The position numbers and the translations under genes are program-made. Shown piece by piece: positions 17,848 to 26,562 of a stretch of DNA of 64,000 nucleotides (position 1 is the first letter of the stretch; the number at the start of each line of letters is the position of its first letter). The stretch spans positions 36,796 to 100,795 of the forward strand of contig JAJVHY010000026.1 of NCBI GenBank assembly GCA_022072455.1, read 5' to 3'. Source of the stretch: Verrucomicrobiia bacterium (GTDB lineage Bacteria > Verrucomicrobiota > Verrucomicrobiia > Palsa-1439). The notes beneath the pieces were generated by a model. It worked only from the letters and a program-made list of their open reading frames with translations, did not search any database and had not been told where the DNA came from.

Positions 17848-19188
17848 ATGTTGCCGAAGGAGGTCAATACCATCCATTTTGTCGGTGTTTGCGGCACGGC
17901 CATGGCGTCGGTTGCCGCAACGTGCCGCGCTCTCGGCTACTCGGTCACTGGCAGCGACGAGAACGTCTACCCGCCGATGTCCACGTTCCTCGAACACGCC
18001 GGCATCCCGATCCAGACTGGTTATCGCGAAGCAAATCTCGATCACCGGCCCGACCTCATCGTCATCGGCAACGCGATGAAACGCGGGAACCCCGAAGTTG
18101 AACGGGCACTCGACGAACGGCTGCACATTTGTTCGTTGCCGGAATTACTTCGGGAGTTCTTCATCCGTGGCAAACATTCGATTGTCGTGGCCGGCACGCA
18201 CGGCAAGACGACCACGACTTCGTTGCTCGCGTGGGTGCTCGAATCCGCCGGCAAATCGCCGTCATTTTTGATTGGCGGGGTGCCGAATAATTTTCCCGAT
18301 GGTGGTTGCCGGCTGGGGAAGGGCGCGCACTTCGTCCTCGAAGGCGATGAATACGACACCGCCTTTTTCGATAAGCGCAGCAAGTTCGTGCATTACCTGC
18401 CAGACACGGTCATCCTGAACAACATCGAATTCGACCATGCCGACATCTTTGCGGATCTGGCAGCGGTCAAACGCGCGTTCCGGCAACTCGTCGCCATCGT
18501 GCCGCGGCGCGGGCTGATCATCGCCAACGGTGACGACGCCAACGTGCGTGAAGTAGTGGCCGGCGCTCAAGCGCGAGTGAGATATTTTGGCTTGCCGGAA
18601 TTTGCGGGCTACCGGCTTTCGCTGCCGGGCGAGCATAATCAACGCAACGCGGCGGCGGTTGCCGTTTGCGCGACGGAACTGGGATTGAGCCGAGAGCAAA
18701 TCCAGACCGGGTTTGACACGTTTACCGGTATCAAACGCCGAATGGAAGTGCGCGGCGAGGCAGCCGGGGTGACGGTGCTCGATGATTTTGCGCATCATCC
18801 GACCGCGCTTGTGGAAACGATTCGCGCCATCCGGCTGAAGTATCCGCAGCAGCGGGTATGGGCGTTGTTCGAGCCGCGCAGTAATACGACACGGCGGAAT
18901 ATTTTCCAGCGGGAGTTGGGGGAGGCGTTGGCGTTGGCTGACGGTGTGTACATCACGCGGGTGGATCGCCTGAACGAATTACCGGAACACGAGCGGTTGA
19001 ATCCCGAGCAGATGATTGCGTCGCTCCGGCAGCAGGGGAAACCGGCGGAGTATTCGGCGAATGCCGAGGCAATCCTCGCGTCACTGACACCGCAACTTCG
19101 GCAAGGGGACGTGGTGGCGGTGTTCTCGAACGGCAAGTTCGACGGCATCCACGAAAAGCTTTTAGAGCGGTTACGCGTTACCGCTTAG
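17848..19188 (+). CDS. mpl: UDP-N-acetylmuramate:L-alanyl-gamma-D-glutamyl-meso-diaminopimelate ligase
   Basis: The protein has 446 residues, the Mpl length. It ligates the recycled murein tripeptide to UDP-MurNAc. The Mur-ligase features are the N-terminal Rossmann block (IHFVGVCGTAMASVAATC), the ATP loop GTHGKTTTT, NNIEFDHADIF, the C-terminal DDFAHHPTA and FEPRSNTTRRN. The N-terminal GVCGTAM and the absence of other mur genes nearby favour Mpl over MurC. It implies meso-DAP peptidoglycan with recycling. The start codon at 17848 has no clear Shine-Dalgarno. Its stop overlaps the convergent PhyH gene by 4 bases. Confidence 0.95.
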   Translation: MLPKEVNTIHFVGVCGTAMASVAATCRALGYSVTGSDENVYPPMSTFLEHAGIPIQTGYREANLDHRPDLIVIGNAMKRGNPEVERALDERLHICSLPELLREFFIRGKHSIVVAGTHGKTTTTSLLAWVLESAGKSPSFLIGGVPNNFPDGGCRLGKGAHFVLEGDEYDTAFFDKRSKFVHYLPDTVILNNIEFDHADIFADLAAVKRAFRQLVAIVPRRGLIIANGDDANVREVVAGAQARVRYFGLPEFAGYRLSLPGEHNQRNAAAVAVCATELGLSREQIQTGFDTFTGIKRRMEVRGEAAGVTVLDDFAHHPTALVETIRAIRLKYPQQRVWALFEPRSNTTRRNIFQRELGEALALADGVYITRVDRLNELPEHERLNPEQMIASLRQQGKPAEYSANAEAILASLTPQLRQGDVVAVFSNGKFDGIHEKLLERLRVTA

Positions 19189-20294
19189 TAGCTACCGGCA
19201 GGCGCTTTCGCTTCTTCGTCTTTGTCCACCAACGTTGGGTCGGCGATGGCGCAGCCGAGCAGACCATTGTTCATGCTGGCGATGATGCGGGCTGCGTAAT
19301 CACTTTGTTGGCGGCGTTCGTTTGCCGGCAATGTGGCGGCGCAGGGGGTGCCGAAGCGGGGTTGCGCGAATGGCAGGTGTGTGTCGCCGCGGGCGAGGAT
19401 GTGGTAGCCGTTGGCCATCTTGGTGACGGGATCGGTGCGGGGTGGTTGCAGGTCGGGATCGACACCCCATTGGGTGAAGCTGCGCGCGTTGCAGTAGTGG
19501 CTGACAAAGCTGCGCCGGAACCGGTCCGTCGTAAAATTCTTTTTGCTGCGGTGCAGGACGTGACCGCCGAAGAAAACGACGTCGCCGGGTTGGGCGGGAA
19601 CAAGGACTTGGTCGTATCGGTTGGCGACGCGGGTGAGCATATTCTGGGAGTCGTCGCTATGGGAGACGCCCTTGACGTAGGTGATGTCGCTGACGAGTTT
19701 ATCACCGAAACCGTAGCCGATTTCTGGGCAGGGCGGATAGACGGGTTCGACTTGGCTGTCTTTGGCAAACCACATCGCGCCGTTGAGTTCGTCGCAGTCA
19801 TCAATTGCGATCCATGCGCCGCAGAGTGTGTCGGGGTGCGTGGGGATGTAATAGGAGTCTTGGTGCCAACCTTGGCCGGGTTTACCGGGCGGCTTGAGGA
19901 ACAACATCGTCTGCAGCGCGAGAACGTCGGGGCCGATCAGGACTTCGAGCACGTCGAGCACGCGCGGGTGCAGCATGTAGCGCTCGTGGAGCTCGAGTTT
20001 GCGGTGAAGCATATGGAGGCGGAGAAAATATTGTGCTTTTTCGATTGGGGAGAGGTGCGCCGGTGGGGCTTCGAGTCCTTGGGCGGACACGCCGTGGTCC
20101 TTATTGAGATCGCGTTCGGCCATCTGTGCCCGCTGCTCCGGCAGACGGCCTTGCATCAGGTCTTCGGTGTGTTGCCGGAGTTCGGCGATTTCGGCGGGGG
20201 AAACCAGGCCGGGGATGACAAGAAAACCATCACGACGAAAACGAGTGTATTGTTCAACCGTGACTTGGTATCGGTCGAGCATGGTGGCGTTCAT
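19185..20294 (-). CDS. phytanoyl-CoA dioxygenase family (PhyH) Fe(II)/2-oxoglutarate enzyme
   Basis: The protein has 369 residues from the ATG at 20294; the frame stays open upstream to 20546, but that part has no protein-like character. Iron ligands are visible as the HxD motif in WHQDSYYIP and a distal His in GGHVLHRSKKN, and the Arg pair after it (DRFRRSFVSHY) would bind 2-oxoglutarate. The N-terminal block YTRFRRDGFLVIPGLVS is typical of PhyH. The substrate cannot be predicted. An alternative start is the ATG at 20282. No clear Shine-Dalgarno precedes either start. Confidence 0.88.
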   Translation of the reverse strand: MNATMLDRYQVTVEQYTRFRRDGFLVIPGLVSPAEIAELRQHTEDLMQGRLPEQRAQMAERDLNKDHGVSAQGLEAPPAHLSPIEKAQYFLRLHMLHRKLELHERYMLHPRVLDVLEVLIGPDVLALQTMLFLKPPGKPGQGWHQDSYYIPTHPDTLCGAWIAIDDCDELNGAMWFAKDSQVEPVYPPCPEIGYGFGDKLVSDITYVKGVSHSDDSQNMLTRVANRYDQVLVPAQPGDVVFFGGHVLHRSKKNFTTDRFRRSFVSHYCNARSFTQWGVDPDLQPPRTDPVTKMANGYHILARGDTHLPFAQPRFGTPCAATLPANERRQQSDYAARIIASMNNGLLGCAIADPTLVDKDEEAKAPAGSY

Positions 20295-20617
20295 TGGTGG
20301 CGGAAAATAGCCGGCGAGGTGGAGTTCGTCAATCCGTTGCGGTGTGGTGTTTTTCCGGGAAATCAGGCGCAACAAGCGGCCCAAGGCGGTCAGCACCCGG
20401 GGAGCCGGGCAACGCTTCTGACGCAGCCTGTCATCCGCGATGAGGCAAGTTTCCTCGAGCCTGACATGGACTTTTGTGCTGGGTCGATTTTGTCGGGAAA
20501 TGTTGCCGGTATTTATCTCGGGCACCTCGACGCGACTTTTCTTCAAAGCTTGGGGGTGACAAAATCACGAAAAAGTCGGCCGCGGCGGTGATCCTCGACA
20601 GTTGCACCTTCCAGTCC

Positions 20618-20663
20618 CCACCGGAGAGCGGGGATGACTTGGTTTGTTCCCGCTTCGCGGTGG
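20618..20663. repeat. imperfect inverted repeat (hairpin)
   Basis: The arms CCACCGGAGAGCGGG (20618-20632) and CCCGCTTCGCGGTGG (20649-20663) pair at 12 of 15 positions around a 16-base loop. No T tail follows on either strand, so it is unlikely to be an intrinsic terminator. Confidence 0.5.
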
Positions 20664-20673
20664 TGAGATGGGA

Positions 20674-20699
20674 GGTCGCACAGAAGCGCGACCGTCCAA
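20674..20699 (-). repeat. short palindromic repeat, family member 1
   Basis: Read on the minus strand this 26-base stretch matches 55335-55360 at 22 of 26 positions. The shared core is TTGGA-GG-CGCGCTTCTG-GCG-CC. The palindrome is GGTCGC, 8 bases, GCGACC. This copy is intergenic, while the other lies inside a gene. Confidence 0.6.
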
Positions 20700-20756
20700 T
20701 AAAGGGATGACGGCCATCTGTGCAGTCGCCCTCCAACTGGACGATCACCGGGCGGG

Positions 20757-22586
20757 TTATAGGCCGAGGTTGTCGCCGAGATTGGGTTTGCTGTCGGCGT
20801 CCACAATGATTTCCCGAACGGTCTTGCCGGCGGGGATCATGGGGAGGACGTGCTCGGTGTAGGGGACGATGACGTCGAGGACGTACGGTTCTTTGGAGTC
20901 GAGCATGCGCTGCATGGCGGCGCGGAGTTGACTCTTTTTGAAGACACGCTCTGCGGGGACGTTGAAGCCTTTGGATATGGCCACGAAATCTGGATAGACT
21001 TTATGCGGGTGTTCGGGGTCGCCGAGGTACGTGTGGCCGCGGTTCGAGTTGTAGAACTTGTCTTCCCACTGGACGACCATACCGAGGTGCTGGTTATTGA
21101 GGACGAGGGCTTTGGCGGCGATATGTTCGATGTGGGCGGTGCCGAGTTCCTGGATGTTCATGACGAACGAGCCGTCGCCATCGATGTCCACGACCTCTTT
21201 GTTGGGGAAGGCGAGCTTGGCGCCGAGGGCGGCGGGGTAGCCGTAGCCCATCGAGCCGAGGCCGGCCGAGGTGAGGAACGTGCGCGGGTGTTTGATTTTG
21301 AAATATTGCGCGGCCCACATCTGGTGTTGGCCGACGCCGGTGGTGATGATTGCATCGCCCTTGGTGAGTTCGTCGAGCAACTCGATGGCGTATTGCGGCA
21401 TGATGATTTCGTCCGTCTTGCCGTGGAGGAATTCGCGGACGTATTCGCTCCGCAAGACTTCGTCGTTCACGCGATACCGGAAGGGGAACTTGGCCTTCCA
21501 TTCGTTGATCTGGGTGTGCCAGGCTTTGAACGGTTTGCCTTTGACGACTTTGTTCAACTGCTGGAGCGCGTACTTGATGTCGGAGACGATGGGCAGGTGC
21601 GCGACTTTGTTTTTGTTGATCTCGCTGGGGTCAACATCGATGTGAACGATGGTGCCGTGCTTGGCAAATTCGCTGACTTTGCCAGTGACGCGGTCGTCGA
21701 AGCGGACGCCGAAAGCGAGGAGCAAGTCGGATTTATCCACGGCGTAGTTGGCGGTGACGGTGCCGTGCATCCCAAGCCATTGCATCGAGAGTTTGTGGTC
21801 GGCGGGAATCGCACCGATGCCCATGAGGGTCGTGGTGACCGGGATGTTGGTTTTTTCGGCGAACTCGATGAGGTCGGCGCTGGCGTTGGCGGAGATGATG
21901 CCGCCGCCGCAGTAAATGACCGGTCGTTCGCTCTTTTCGATGAGGCCGGCAATCTCGTTGACAGCGATTTCGCTGATGCGTTTGTCGGCGTTATAGCCGC
22001 GGAAGTTGAGTTTTTCTGGGAAGACCGGCTTGCAGTGGCCTTGCTGAACGCTCTTCGGAATGTCAATCCAGACCGGCCCCGGCCGGCCTGTGGTGGCGAT
22101 GTGGAAGGCTTCTTTGATGACCTGCGGGATGTCTTCGACGTTCAGGATGAGGTAGCTGTGTTTGACGATGGGCACGGAGAGGCCGAAGACATCGGTTTCT
22201 TGGAAGGCGCCTTTGCCAATCATGTGTGACGGAACTTGTCCGGTAATGACGACAAGCGGAATGGAATCGAGATAAGCGTCGGCGACGCCGGTAACGAGGT
22301 TGGTGGCGCCGGGGCCGCTGGTGGCCATGGCGACGCCGGCTTTGCCGGTGGCGCGGGCGTAACCTTCGGCAGCGAAAACGCCGCCTTGTTCATGCCGGGG
22401 GAGGACGGTGCGAATTTGTTTGGAGCGGGTGAGCGATTGGTGCAGTTCCATGCTCGCGCCGCCGGGATAAGCGAAGACCAGTTCCACGCCCTCGCGTTCG
22501 AGGCAGCGGACGACAAGGTCGGCACCCCGCATCGGGCTGGTTTCGGCGATTGGCTTGGGTTTGATTGTGGTCTGGATCTTACTCAT
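20757..22586 (-). CDS. ilvB: acetolactate synthase large (catalytic) subunit
   Basis: The enzyme condenses pyruvate to acetolactate, or to acetohydroxybutyrate with 2-ketobutyrate, in branched-chain amino acid synthesis. The 609 residues match the family length. The catalytic Glu block is [19 protein letters not shown], the FAD/ThDP-fold middle domain follows, and the ThDP-Mg motif is [15 protein letters not shown]. No ilvN regulatory subunit gene is adjacent. A promoter-like pair at 22595-22624 puts the predicted mRNA start about 2 bases before the ATG, leaving no room for a branched-chain leader attenuator. Confidence 0.97.
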   Translation of the reverse strand: MSKIQTTIKPKPIAETSPMRGADLVVRCLEREGVELVFAYPGGASMELHQSLTRSKQIRTVLPRHEQGGVFAAEGYARATGKAGVAMATSGPGATNLVTGVADAYLDSIPLVVITGQVPSHMIGKGAFQETDVFGLSVPIVKHSYLILNVEDIPQVIKEAFHIATTGRPGPVWIDIPKSVQQGHCKPVFPEKLNFRGYNADKRISEIAVNEIAGLIEKSERPVIYCGGGIISANASADLIEFAEKTNIPVTTTLMGIGAIPADHKLSMQWLGMHGTVTANYAVDKSDLLLAFGVRFDDRVTGKVSEFAKHGTIVHIDVDPSEINKNKVAHLPIVSDIKYALQQLNKVVKGKPFKAWHTQINEWKAKFPFRYRVNDEVLRSEYVREFLHGKTDEIIMPQYAIELLDELTKGDAIITTGVGQHQMWAAQYFKIKHPRTFLTSAGLGSMGYGYPAALGAKLAFPNKEVVDIDGDGSFVMNIQELGTAHIEHIAAKALVLNNQHLGMVVQWEDKFYNSNRGHTYLGDPEHPHKVYPDFVAISKGFNVPAERVFKKSQLRAAMQRMLDSKEPYVLDVIVPYTEHVLPMIPAGKTVREIIVDADSKPNLGDNLGL

Positions 22587-22594
22587 AGCGGGTG

Positions 22595-22624
22595 TTTATA
22601 CACTTGGGAAATGGCGGCAAGCAA
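22595..22624 (-). promoter_or_regulatory. putative promoter of ilvB
   Basis: On the minus strand TTGCTT (22624-22619), an 18-base spacer and TATAAA (22600-22595) precede the ATG at 22586 by only 8 bases. This suggests a leaderless or near-leaderless mRNA. Confidence 0.5.
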
Positions 22625-22626
22625 CG

Positions 22627-22670
22627 GGAAAACAAAACACCCGGTCGCGCCGCGAGGACACGACCGGGTG
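22627..22670 (-). terminator. intrinsic terminator downstream of the helical-protein gene
   Basis: A perfect 10-base-pair stem (22638-22647 with 22661-22670) and 13-base loop are followed on the minus strand by TTTTGTTTTCCC. It closes the 22692-24969 gene group, whose last gene ends at 22692, and separates it from ilvB. Confidence 0.75.
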
Positions 22671-22691
22671 AGATGCGAGAACGACTTGAGA

Positions 22692-23681
22692 CTAGAACTG
22701 CTGGATCGTGGAGATGTTGAACGAGCCTTGAATCACTTCCACAATGTTGGTCGCGACGGGCGACGGTGTCGTTTGCGACGCGGAGAACGTGAACGTGCCG
22801 CTGGCCTTTTGCTGCGCGAGATTGAAGGTCGCGATGTACACGGTGCCCGAGAGGTTGCTCGAATAGGTTTTGCCTCCGGCAATGTCAATGACCCCGGTGC
22901 CAGCGCCAGCCGGATATGGACCGGGGCCGACCACGTTGACGGCGGAAATGTTGACGGCTTTCTGCCCGTTCAAGGCCGGCCCGTTCACGGTGAATTGGCC
23001 GGTGATGTTCACATAGACGCCGGCGGCAGCCGGGGCATTATGTTGAACGCCGTTGATGCGGCATTGCAGGCCGTTCCCGCCACCATCGCCATTGCTGTCG
23101 TTTGCCTTGTCAATGGTCTTAATGGCGCTGAGCAGGCTTTTCAGCGAGCTGCTCAAGGCTTTGGCTGCGAGCGCGAAGTCTGGGGAGGTGCCGGCTTGGT
23201 TCAGGAGATCCTGTGCGGTGTCATGCGCGGTTTGCGCTGAAGTTTTGGCGCTGCCTTCCGGCAGGGCGTTGATTTCGGTTTGGATTTCGTCGAGTTCGGT
23301 TTGGATCGTGGCGACGAGGTTGCTGAGGCTGCCTTCGAGGAGATCGGAGAGATCGTTGACCACGAGCAGTTCGGTCACGGCTGCTTCGAGCACGAAGTCA
23401 TCCGGAAACGCTTTGAGGAGGGTCTTCGAGATTTTGCCCAAGGCTTTGATGTCGCCGGACAAGGTGGTGGACTTGTCAATGGCGGCGATGACCTTGACGC
23501 AGGTCTTGCCTAATTTCTGTTCCACCTTGTCCACGCTGCCGGTCAAGCTGTTGGCGCGGGCGAGTAGTTCGGCGCGCAAGGCGTCGAAGCTGCTGGTCGC
23601 GGCCGCGTGGGCGGCGGACGAGGTTACGAGAATGGCGGTCGTTACGACAGCCGTCAAATGACGAACATTCCTTAGTTGCAT
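22692..23681 (-). CDS. secreted helical protein with C-terminal beta domain (paralog A)
   Basis: The protein has 329 residues from the ATG at 23681, which gives a signal peptide (MQLRNVRHLTAVVTTAILV ... AAHA). Residues about 30-190 are helical and homologous to the next two genes: the shared motif is LR-EL-R, then DKxEQKLxK, DIKxxxKxxKxLxKAFPDxF. A glycine-rich linker (NDSNGDGGGNG) leads to a beta domain (about 205-329, RINGVQHNAPAAAGVYVNITG ... ASGTFTFSA ... IQGSFNI-like) that resembles the DUF6252-type lipocalin-like fold (from memory). The function is unknown. It is last in the tandem set and followed by a terminator. Confidence 0.75.
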   Translation of the reverse strand: MQLRNVRHLTAVVTTAILVTSSAAHAAATSSFDALRAELLARANSLTGSVDKVEQKLGKTCVKVIAAIDKSTTLSGDIKALGKISKTLLKAFPDDFVLEAAVTELLVVNDLSDLLEGSLSNLVATIQTELDEIQTEINALPEGSAKTSAQTAHDTAQDLLNQAGTSPDFALAAKALSSSLKSLLSAIKTIDKANDSNGDGGGNGLQCRINGVQHNAPAAAGVYVNITGQFTVNGPALNGQKAVNISAVNVVGPGPYPAGAGTGVIDIAGGKTYSSNLSGTVYIATFNLAQQKASGTFTFSASQTTPSPVATNIVEVIQGSFNISTIQQF

Positions 23682-23789
23682 AGGCTTTCTGCGGATGACT
23701 CCTTTGGTTTTGGTTTGTTTAACCGCGACTGCGCCCGCGGTAGGTTGCGGGAACAAGGCGCGGGTTCGACGAAATGGTAACGGCCGCGA

Positions 23790-24383
23790 TTAGTTCAATT
23801 CGATTTTATCGATGATCTTTTGGGCTTTCGCGGCGGACTTGAGACAGGCGCCGAGAAGCTTCGAAGCTTCGCTCCAAGTCGTGTCGCCGAACGCAGCTTC
23901 CAGCGCATTGGCGGCATCATTGAGCGCGGCTTGAGCCTGGTCGCGATCTTTGCTTTCGGGGAGGGAATCAATGCTCAACTGGAGGTCTTGCAAGATGATG
24001 TCGAGTTGGTCGGCAATGCTGAAATAGCCGTTGACGAGCAGGGTGCGAACATTGTTGGAAAACACCAGTCCGCCGACGATGGTAGGCGCGAATTCATCGG
24101 GAAAGGTCTTTTGCAACAATTTGGCGAGTTTGGCGCTGGCCTTGATGTCGCCCGCGAGTGTGAGGGATTTGTCAATAATCACGATCCCTTTGGTGCAGGC
24201 CTTCGCTAGTTTCTGCTCCGTCTTGTCCACGCTGTTGCTCAAAACTCCGAGCCGATCAGAGAGTTCGGTGCGCAGATCAGTGAAGTTGCTGATAAGCGCG
24301 GCGTGGGATGCCGGGACAGTTCCGAGCAGGGTTATCATGGCGCCGGTCAGAAATGACAAAATACGAATGCGCTGCGACTTCAT
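23790..24383 (-). CDS. secreted helical protein (paralog B)
   Basis: The protein has 197 residues with a signal peptide (MKSQRIRILSFLTGAMITL ... SHA). It is almost entirely alpha-helical and aligns along its full length with the genes on both sides: SNFTDLRTELSDR, SVDKTEQKLAKACTKGI, DIKASAKLAKLLQKTFPDEF. It lacks the C-terminal beta domain of paralog A. A clear Shine-Dalgarno (CAGGAGAAC) precedes the ATG. Unknown function; a periplasmic or extracellular structural or chaperone-like role is possible only as a guess. Confidence 0.75.
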   Translation of the reverse strand: MKSQRIRILSFLTGAMITLLGTVPASHAALISNFTDLRTELSDRLGVLSNSVDKTEQKLAKACTKGIVIIDKSLTLAGDIKASAKLAKLLQKTFPDEFAPTIVGGLVFSNNVRTLLVNGYFSIADQLDIILQDLQLSIDSLPESKDRDQAQAALNDAANALEAAFGDTTWSEASKLLGACLKSAAKAQKIIDKIELN

Positions 24384-24408
24384 ATAGTTCTCCTGAATTG
24401 CCGGCTGA

Positions 24409-24969
24409 TTAAACGGGCATCGCTTTGGCGATAATTTTCAGGGCCTTCTCGATGTTTTTGAGGCAAGCGCTGAATCGCTTCGTGGTTTCCTGGTAGTCCT
24501 CCTGCTGGAAGAAGTAGGCCGCGGCCTCCAACTCATCCAGGGCATCCTCGTAAGCCGCTTCGGCCTTCTCACGATCTTTGCCGACCGGCAACATGTTGAC
24601 CAAGACCTCCAAGTCGTCGAGTCGGTCACTAAGCGATTCGCCGATGTTGTTGTAGCCTTCCAGCATCAGGGCGTAGAGGTTGTTCGAGACGGCGGCCTCG
24701 AATTCGTCGGGGAACGCTTTGGCCAAAAGTTTGCCCAACTTGAAGCTGATCTTGATGTCGTCAGCCAAATCGCTGACGTCATTGATCATGGCGATGCCTT
24801 TGACCACTGCTTTGTCTTGTTTCTGCTCATCTTTGTCTTCGCTCCCACCCAACACAGCATGACGCAGGACCAACTCATCGCGCACCGCGAAAAAGTTGCT
24901 GGGGATACCGGCGGTGGCGGTGCCGACGGCGAAAAAGATGATTGGTAGCAGGCTCACGAGTTTCTTCAT
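24409..24969 (-). CDS. secreted helical protein (paralog C)
   Basis: The protein has 186 residues with a signal peptide (MKKLVSLLPIIFFAVGTATAG). It shares SNFFAVRDELVLR, SEDKDEQKQDKAVVKGIAMI and DIKISFKLGKLLAKAFPDEF with paralogs A and B and is rich in acidic residues. A GGGAG Shine-Dalgarno lies just upstream of the ATG. It is the first gene of a three-gene minus-strand group and probably arose by tandem duplication. I do not recognise the family. Confidence 0.75.
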   Translation of the reverse strand: MKKLVSLLPIIFFAVGTATAGIPSNFFAVRDELVLRHAVLGGSEDKDEQKQDKAVVKGIAMINDVSDLADDIKISFKLGKLLAKAFPDEFEAAVSNNLYALMLEGYNNIGESLSDRLDDLEVLVNMLPVGKDREKAEAAYEDALDELEAAAYFFQQEDYQETTKRFSACLKNIEKALKIIAKAMPV

Positions 24970-25053
24970 ATTTCTCCCTTAAACAGACGATTGGTTGAGT
25001 TGCCAGACTGAAGTGGTTCATACTGCCAACGCACCGGCGTCGTCAAGTTCCGT

Positions 25054-25082
25054 TTGCTTTCCGGGGCATCAATCACTAGCCT
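25054..25082 (+). promoter_or_regulatory. putative promoter of tgt
   Basis: TTGCTT (25054-25059), a 17-base spacer and TAGCCT (25077-25082) end 9 bases before the ATG at 25092. No Shine-Dalgarno fits between, so the start may be leaderless. Confidence 0.45.
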
Positions 25083-25091
25083 GCCGTCCCG

Positions 25092-26225
25092 ATGGTGGGA
25101 AATTTCCAGATTGAAGCGACCGATCGCACCACGCGCGCCCGTGCCGGTAAGCTGCAAACGGCGCACGGCGTGATCGAAACGCCGGTCTTCATGCCGGTCG
25201 GGACGCAGGGGACGGTCAAATGCATGGCGCCGGGCGAACTGCGCCAGTTGCCGGCGCAGATCATTCTGGGCAATACCTATCATCTGATGATTCGCCCGGG
25301 CCTCGAACTCATCCAAAAGGCCGGGGGATTGCACAAATTCATGAATTGGGCCGGCCCGATCCTGACCGACAGCGGCGGGTTTCAGGTTTTCTCGCTGGCG
25401 AAGCTCCGCAAGATCAGCGAGCGCGGCGTTGAATTCCAATCACATGTGGACGGCCAGACGCTATTCCTCGGGCCGGTCGAAGCGATGGAAGCGCAGACAA
25501 TTTTAGGCAGCGACATTGCGATGGCATTCGACGAATGCGCCCCGTGGCCGTGCGACCGAGAATACGCTTGCAGAAGCGTAGACCTGACAATACAGTGGGC
25601 GGCTCGCTGCCGGGAAAAGGGTCTCGGCTCGCGACAATTGCTCTTTGGAATCGTGCAGGGCAGCCTGTTTGCCGACCTGCGGGAACGGTGTGCGAAAGAA
25701 CTCGTTGCCTTGGACTTCCCCGGCTACGCCATCGGCGGCGTGAGCGTCGGCGAACCCGAACCGGAGATGTTGCAACAAGTTGATGCCGCCGTACCGCACT
25801 TGCCGGCGGAAAAACCCCGGTATGTGATGGGGGTCGGAACGCTGCCGCAACTGGTCCAGATGGTCGCGCGGGGGATTGACATGTTTGATTGTGTCTTGCC
25901 GACACGCGCGGCGCGTCATGGGAAGGTGTTCACCAATACCGGCTCGTTTTCGATCCGGGCGGCCGCTTGCCGCGAAGATTTTGGACCGTTGGAAGCCGGG
26001 TGCGAGTGTTACGCGTGCCGGGAATTTAGCCGGGCGTACCTCCGGCATTTGATTTGGGCGAATGAGATTTTGGGGCTGCGGTTGTTGACGTGGCACAATT
26101 TGCATGTGTTTCTGAACCTGTTGCGCCGGGCGCGGCAGGCGATCGGAGCGGGGGAGTTTGGGGAATTTCAGCGCGAGTTTATCGCGCAGTACACGGAGAA
26201 AGCTGATTATGATGAACGCATTTAG
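25092..26225 (+). CDS. tgt: tRNA-guanine transglycosylase
   Basis: The enzyme exchanges guanine 34 of GUN-anticodon tRNAs for preQ1 in queuosine synthesis. The 377 residues match the family. Visible motifs are HGVIETPVFMPVGTQGTVK, GNTYHLMIRPG, TDSGGFQVFSL with the general-base Asp, FGIVQG, GYAIGGVSVGE, FDCVLPTRAARHG with the nucleophilic Asp, and the zinc site CECYACREF with a downstream His (LLTWHNLH). It heads a tgt-yajC-secDF-recJ run, the common bacterial order for the first three. yajC starts inside its last codons. Confidence 0.98.
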   Translation: MVGNFQIEATDRTTRARAGKLQTAHGVIETPVFMPVGTQGTVKCMAPGELRQLPAQIILGNTYHLMIRPGLELIQKAGGLHKFMNWAGPILTDSGGFQVFSLAKLRKISERGVEFQSHVDGQTLFLGPVEAMEAQTILGSDIAMAFDECAPWPCDREYACRSVDLTIQWAARCREKGLGSRQLLFGIVQGSLFADLRERCAKELVALDFPGYAIGGVSVGEPEPEMLQQVDAAVPHLPAEKPRYVMGVGTLPQLVQMVARGIDMFDCVLPTRAARHGKVFTNTGSFSIRAAACREDFGPLEAGCECYACREFSRAYLRHLIWANEILGLRLLTWHNLHVFLNLLRRARQAIGAGEFGEFQREFIAQYTEKADYDERI

Positions 26226-26559
26226 TTTGTTGGCCATGGGCCCGCCGCCGGGAACTGAACAAGACCCGAAGGCGCAAATGGTGCAGATGATCGCGATGTT
26301 TGCGATTATGGGCGTGATGTTTTATTTCCTGCTGATCCGGCCCCAAAGCAAGCAACGCAAGCAACAGGAACAACTGTTGAAAAACCTCAAGACCGGCGAC
26401 AAAGTGCTCATGAGCAACGGCATCTTCGGCATCATCGCCAACGTCAAAGAGAAGAGCTTCGTCGTCAAAATCGCCGACAACGTGAAGATCGAAGTCGTCA
26501 AGAGTGCGGTCACCACCGTCCTCAAGAGCGATGATGCACCGGCCACCGCGGCGAGCTAG
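26209..26559 (+). CDS. yajC: preprotein translocase subunit YajC
   Basis: The protein has 116 residues. One membrane helix (MIAMFAIMGVMFYFLLIRPQ) ends in the family motif RPQSKQRKQQEQLLKNLKTGD, followed by GIFGIIANVKEKSFVVKIADN. It associates with SecDF and SecYEG at the inner membrane. The start is the ATG at 26209 or 26212, with GGAG at 26195-26198; the longer frame from 26158 would lie inside tgt. It overlaps the tgt end by 17 bases. Confidence 0.95.
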   Translation: MMNAFSLLAMGPPPGTEQDPKAQMVQMIAMFAIMGVMFYFLLIRPQSKQRKQQEQLLKNLKTGDKVLMSNGIFGIIANVKEKSFVVKIADNVKIEVVKSAVTTVLKSDDAPATAAS

Positions 26560-26562
26560 GCC

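Larger units (their letters stand above)
20295..20756. other. intergenic region, hairpin-rich, no gene recognised
   Basis: This stretch lies between the PhyH start and the ilvB stop. It holds a 15-base-arm imperfect hairpin (20618-20632 with 20649-20663, 12 of 15 paired) and a short palindromic repeat (20674-20699) related to one at 55335-55360. Open frames here read as repeat-derived and lack start signals. It may contain several degenerate repeat elements or the 5' untranslated region of the PhyH gene. Confidence 0.6.

Noticed and set aside
20850..22229. 459-residue plus-strand frame opposite ilvB
   Set aside because: Antisense to a conserved acetolactate synthase; Val/Asp/Gly-rich shadow composition.
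24966..25439. 157-residue minus-strand frame opposite the tgt start
   Set aside because: Antisense to conserved Tgt sequence.
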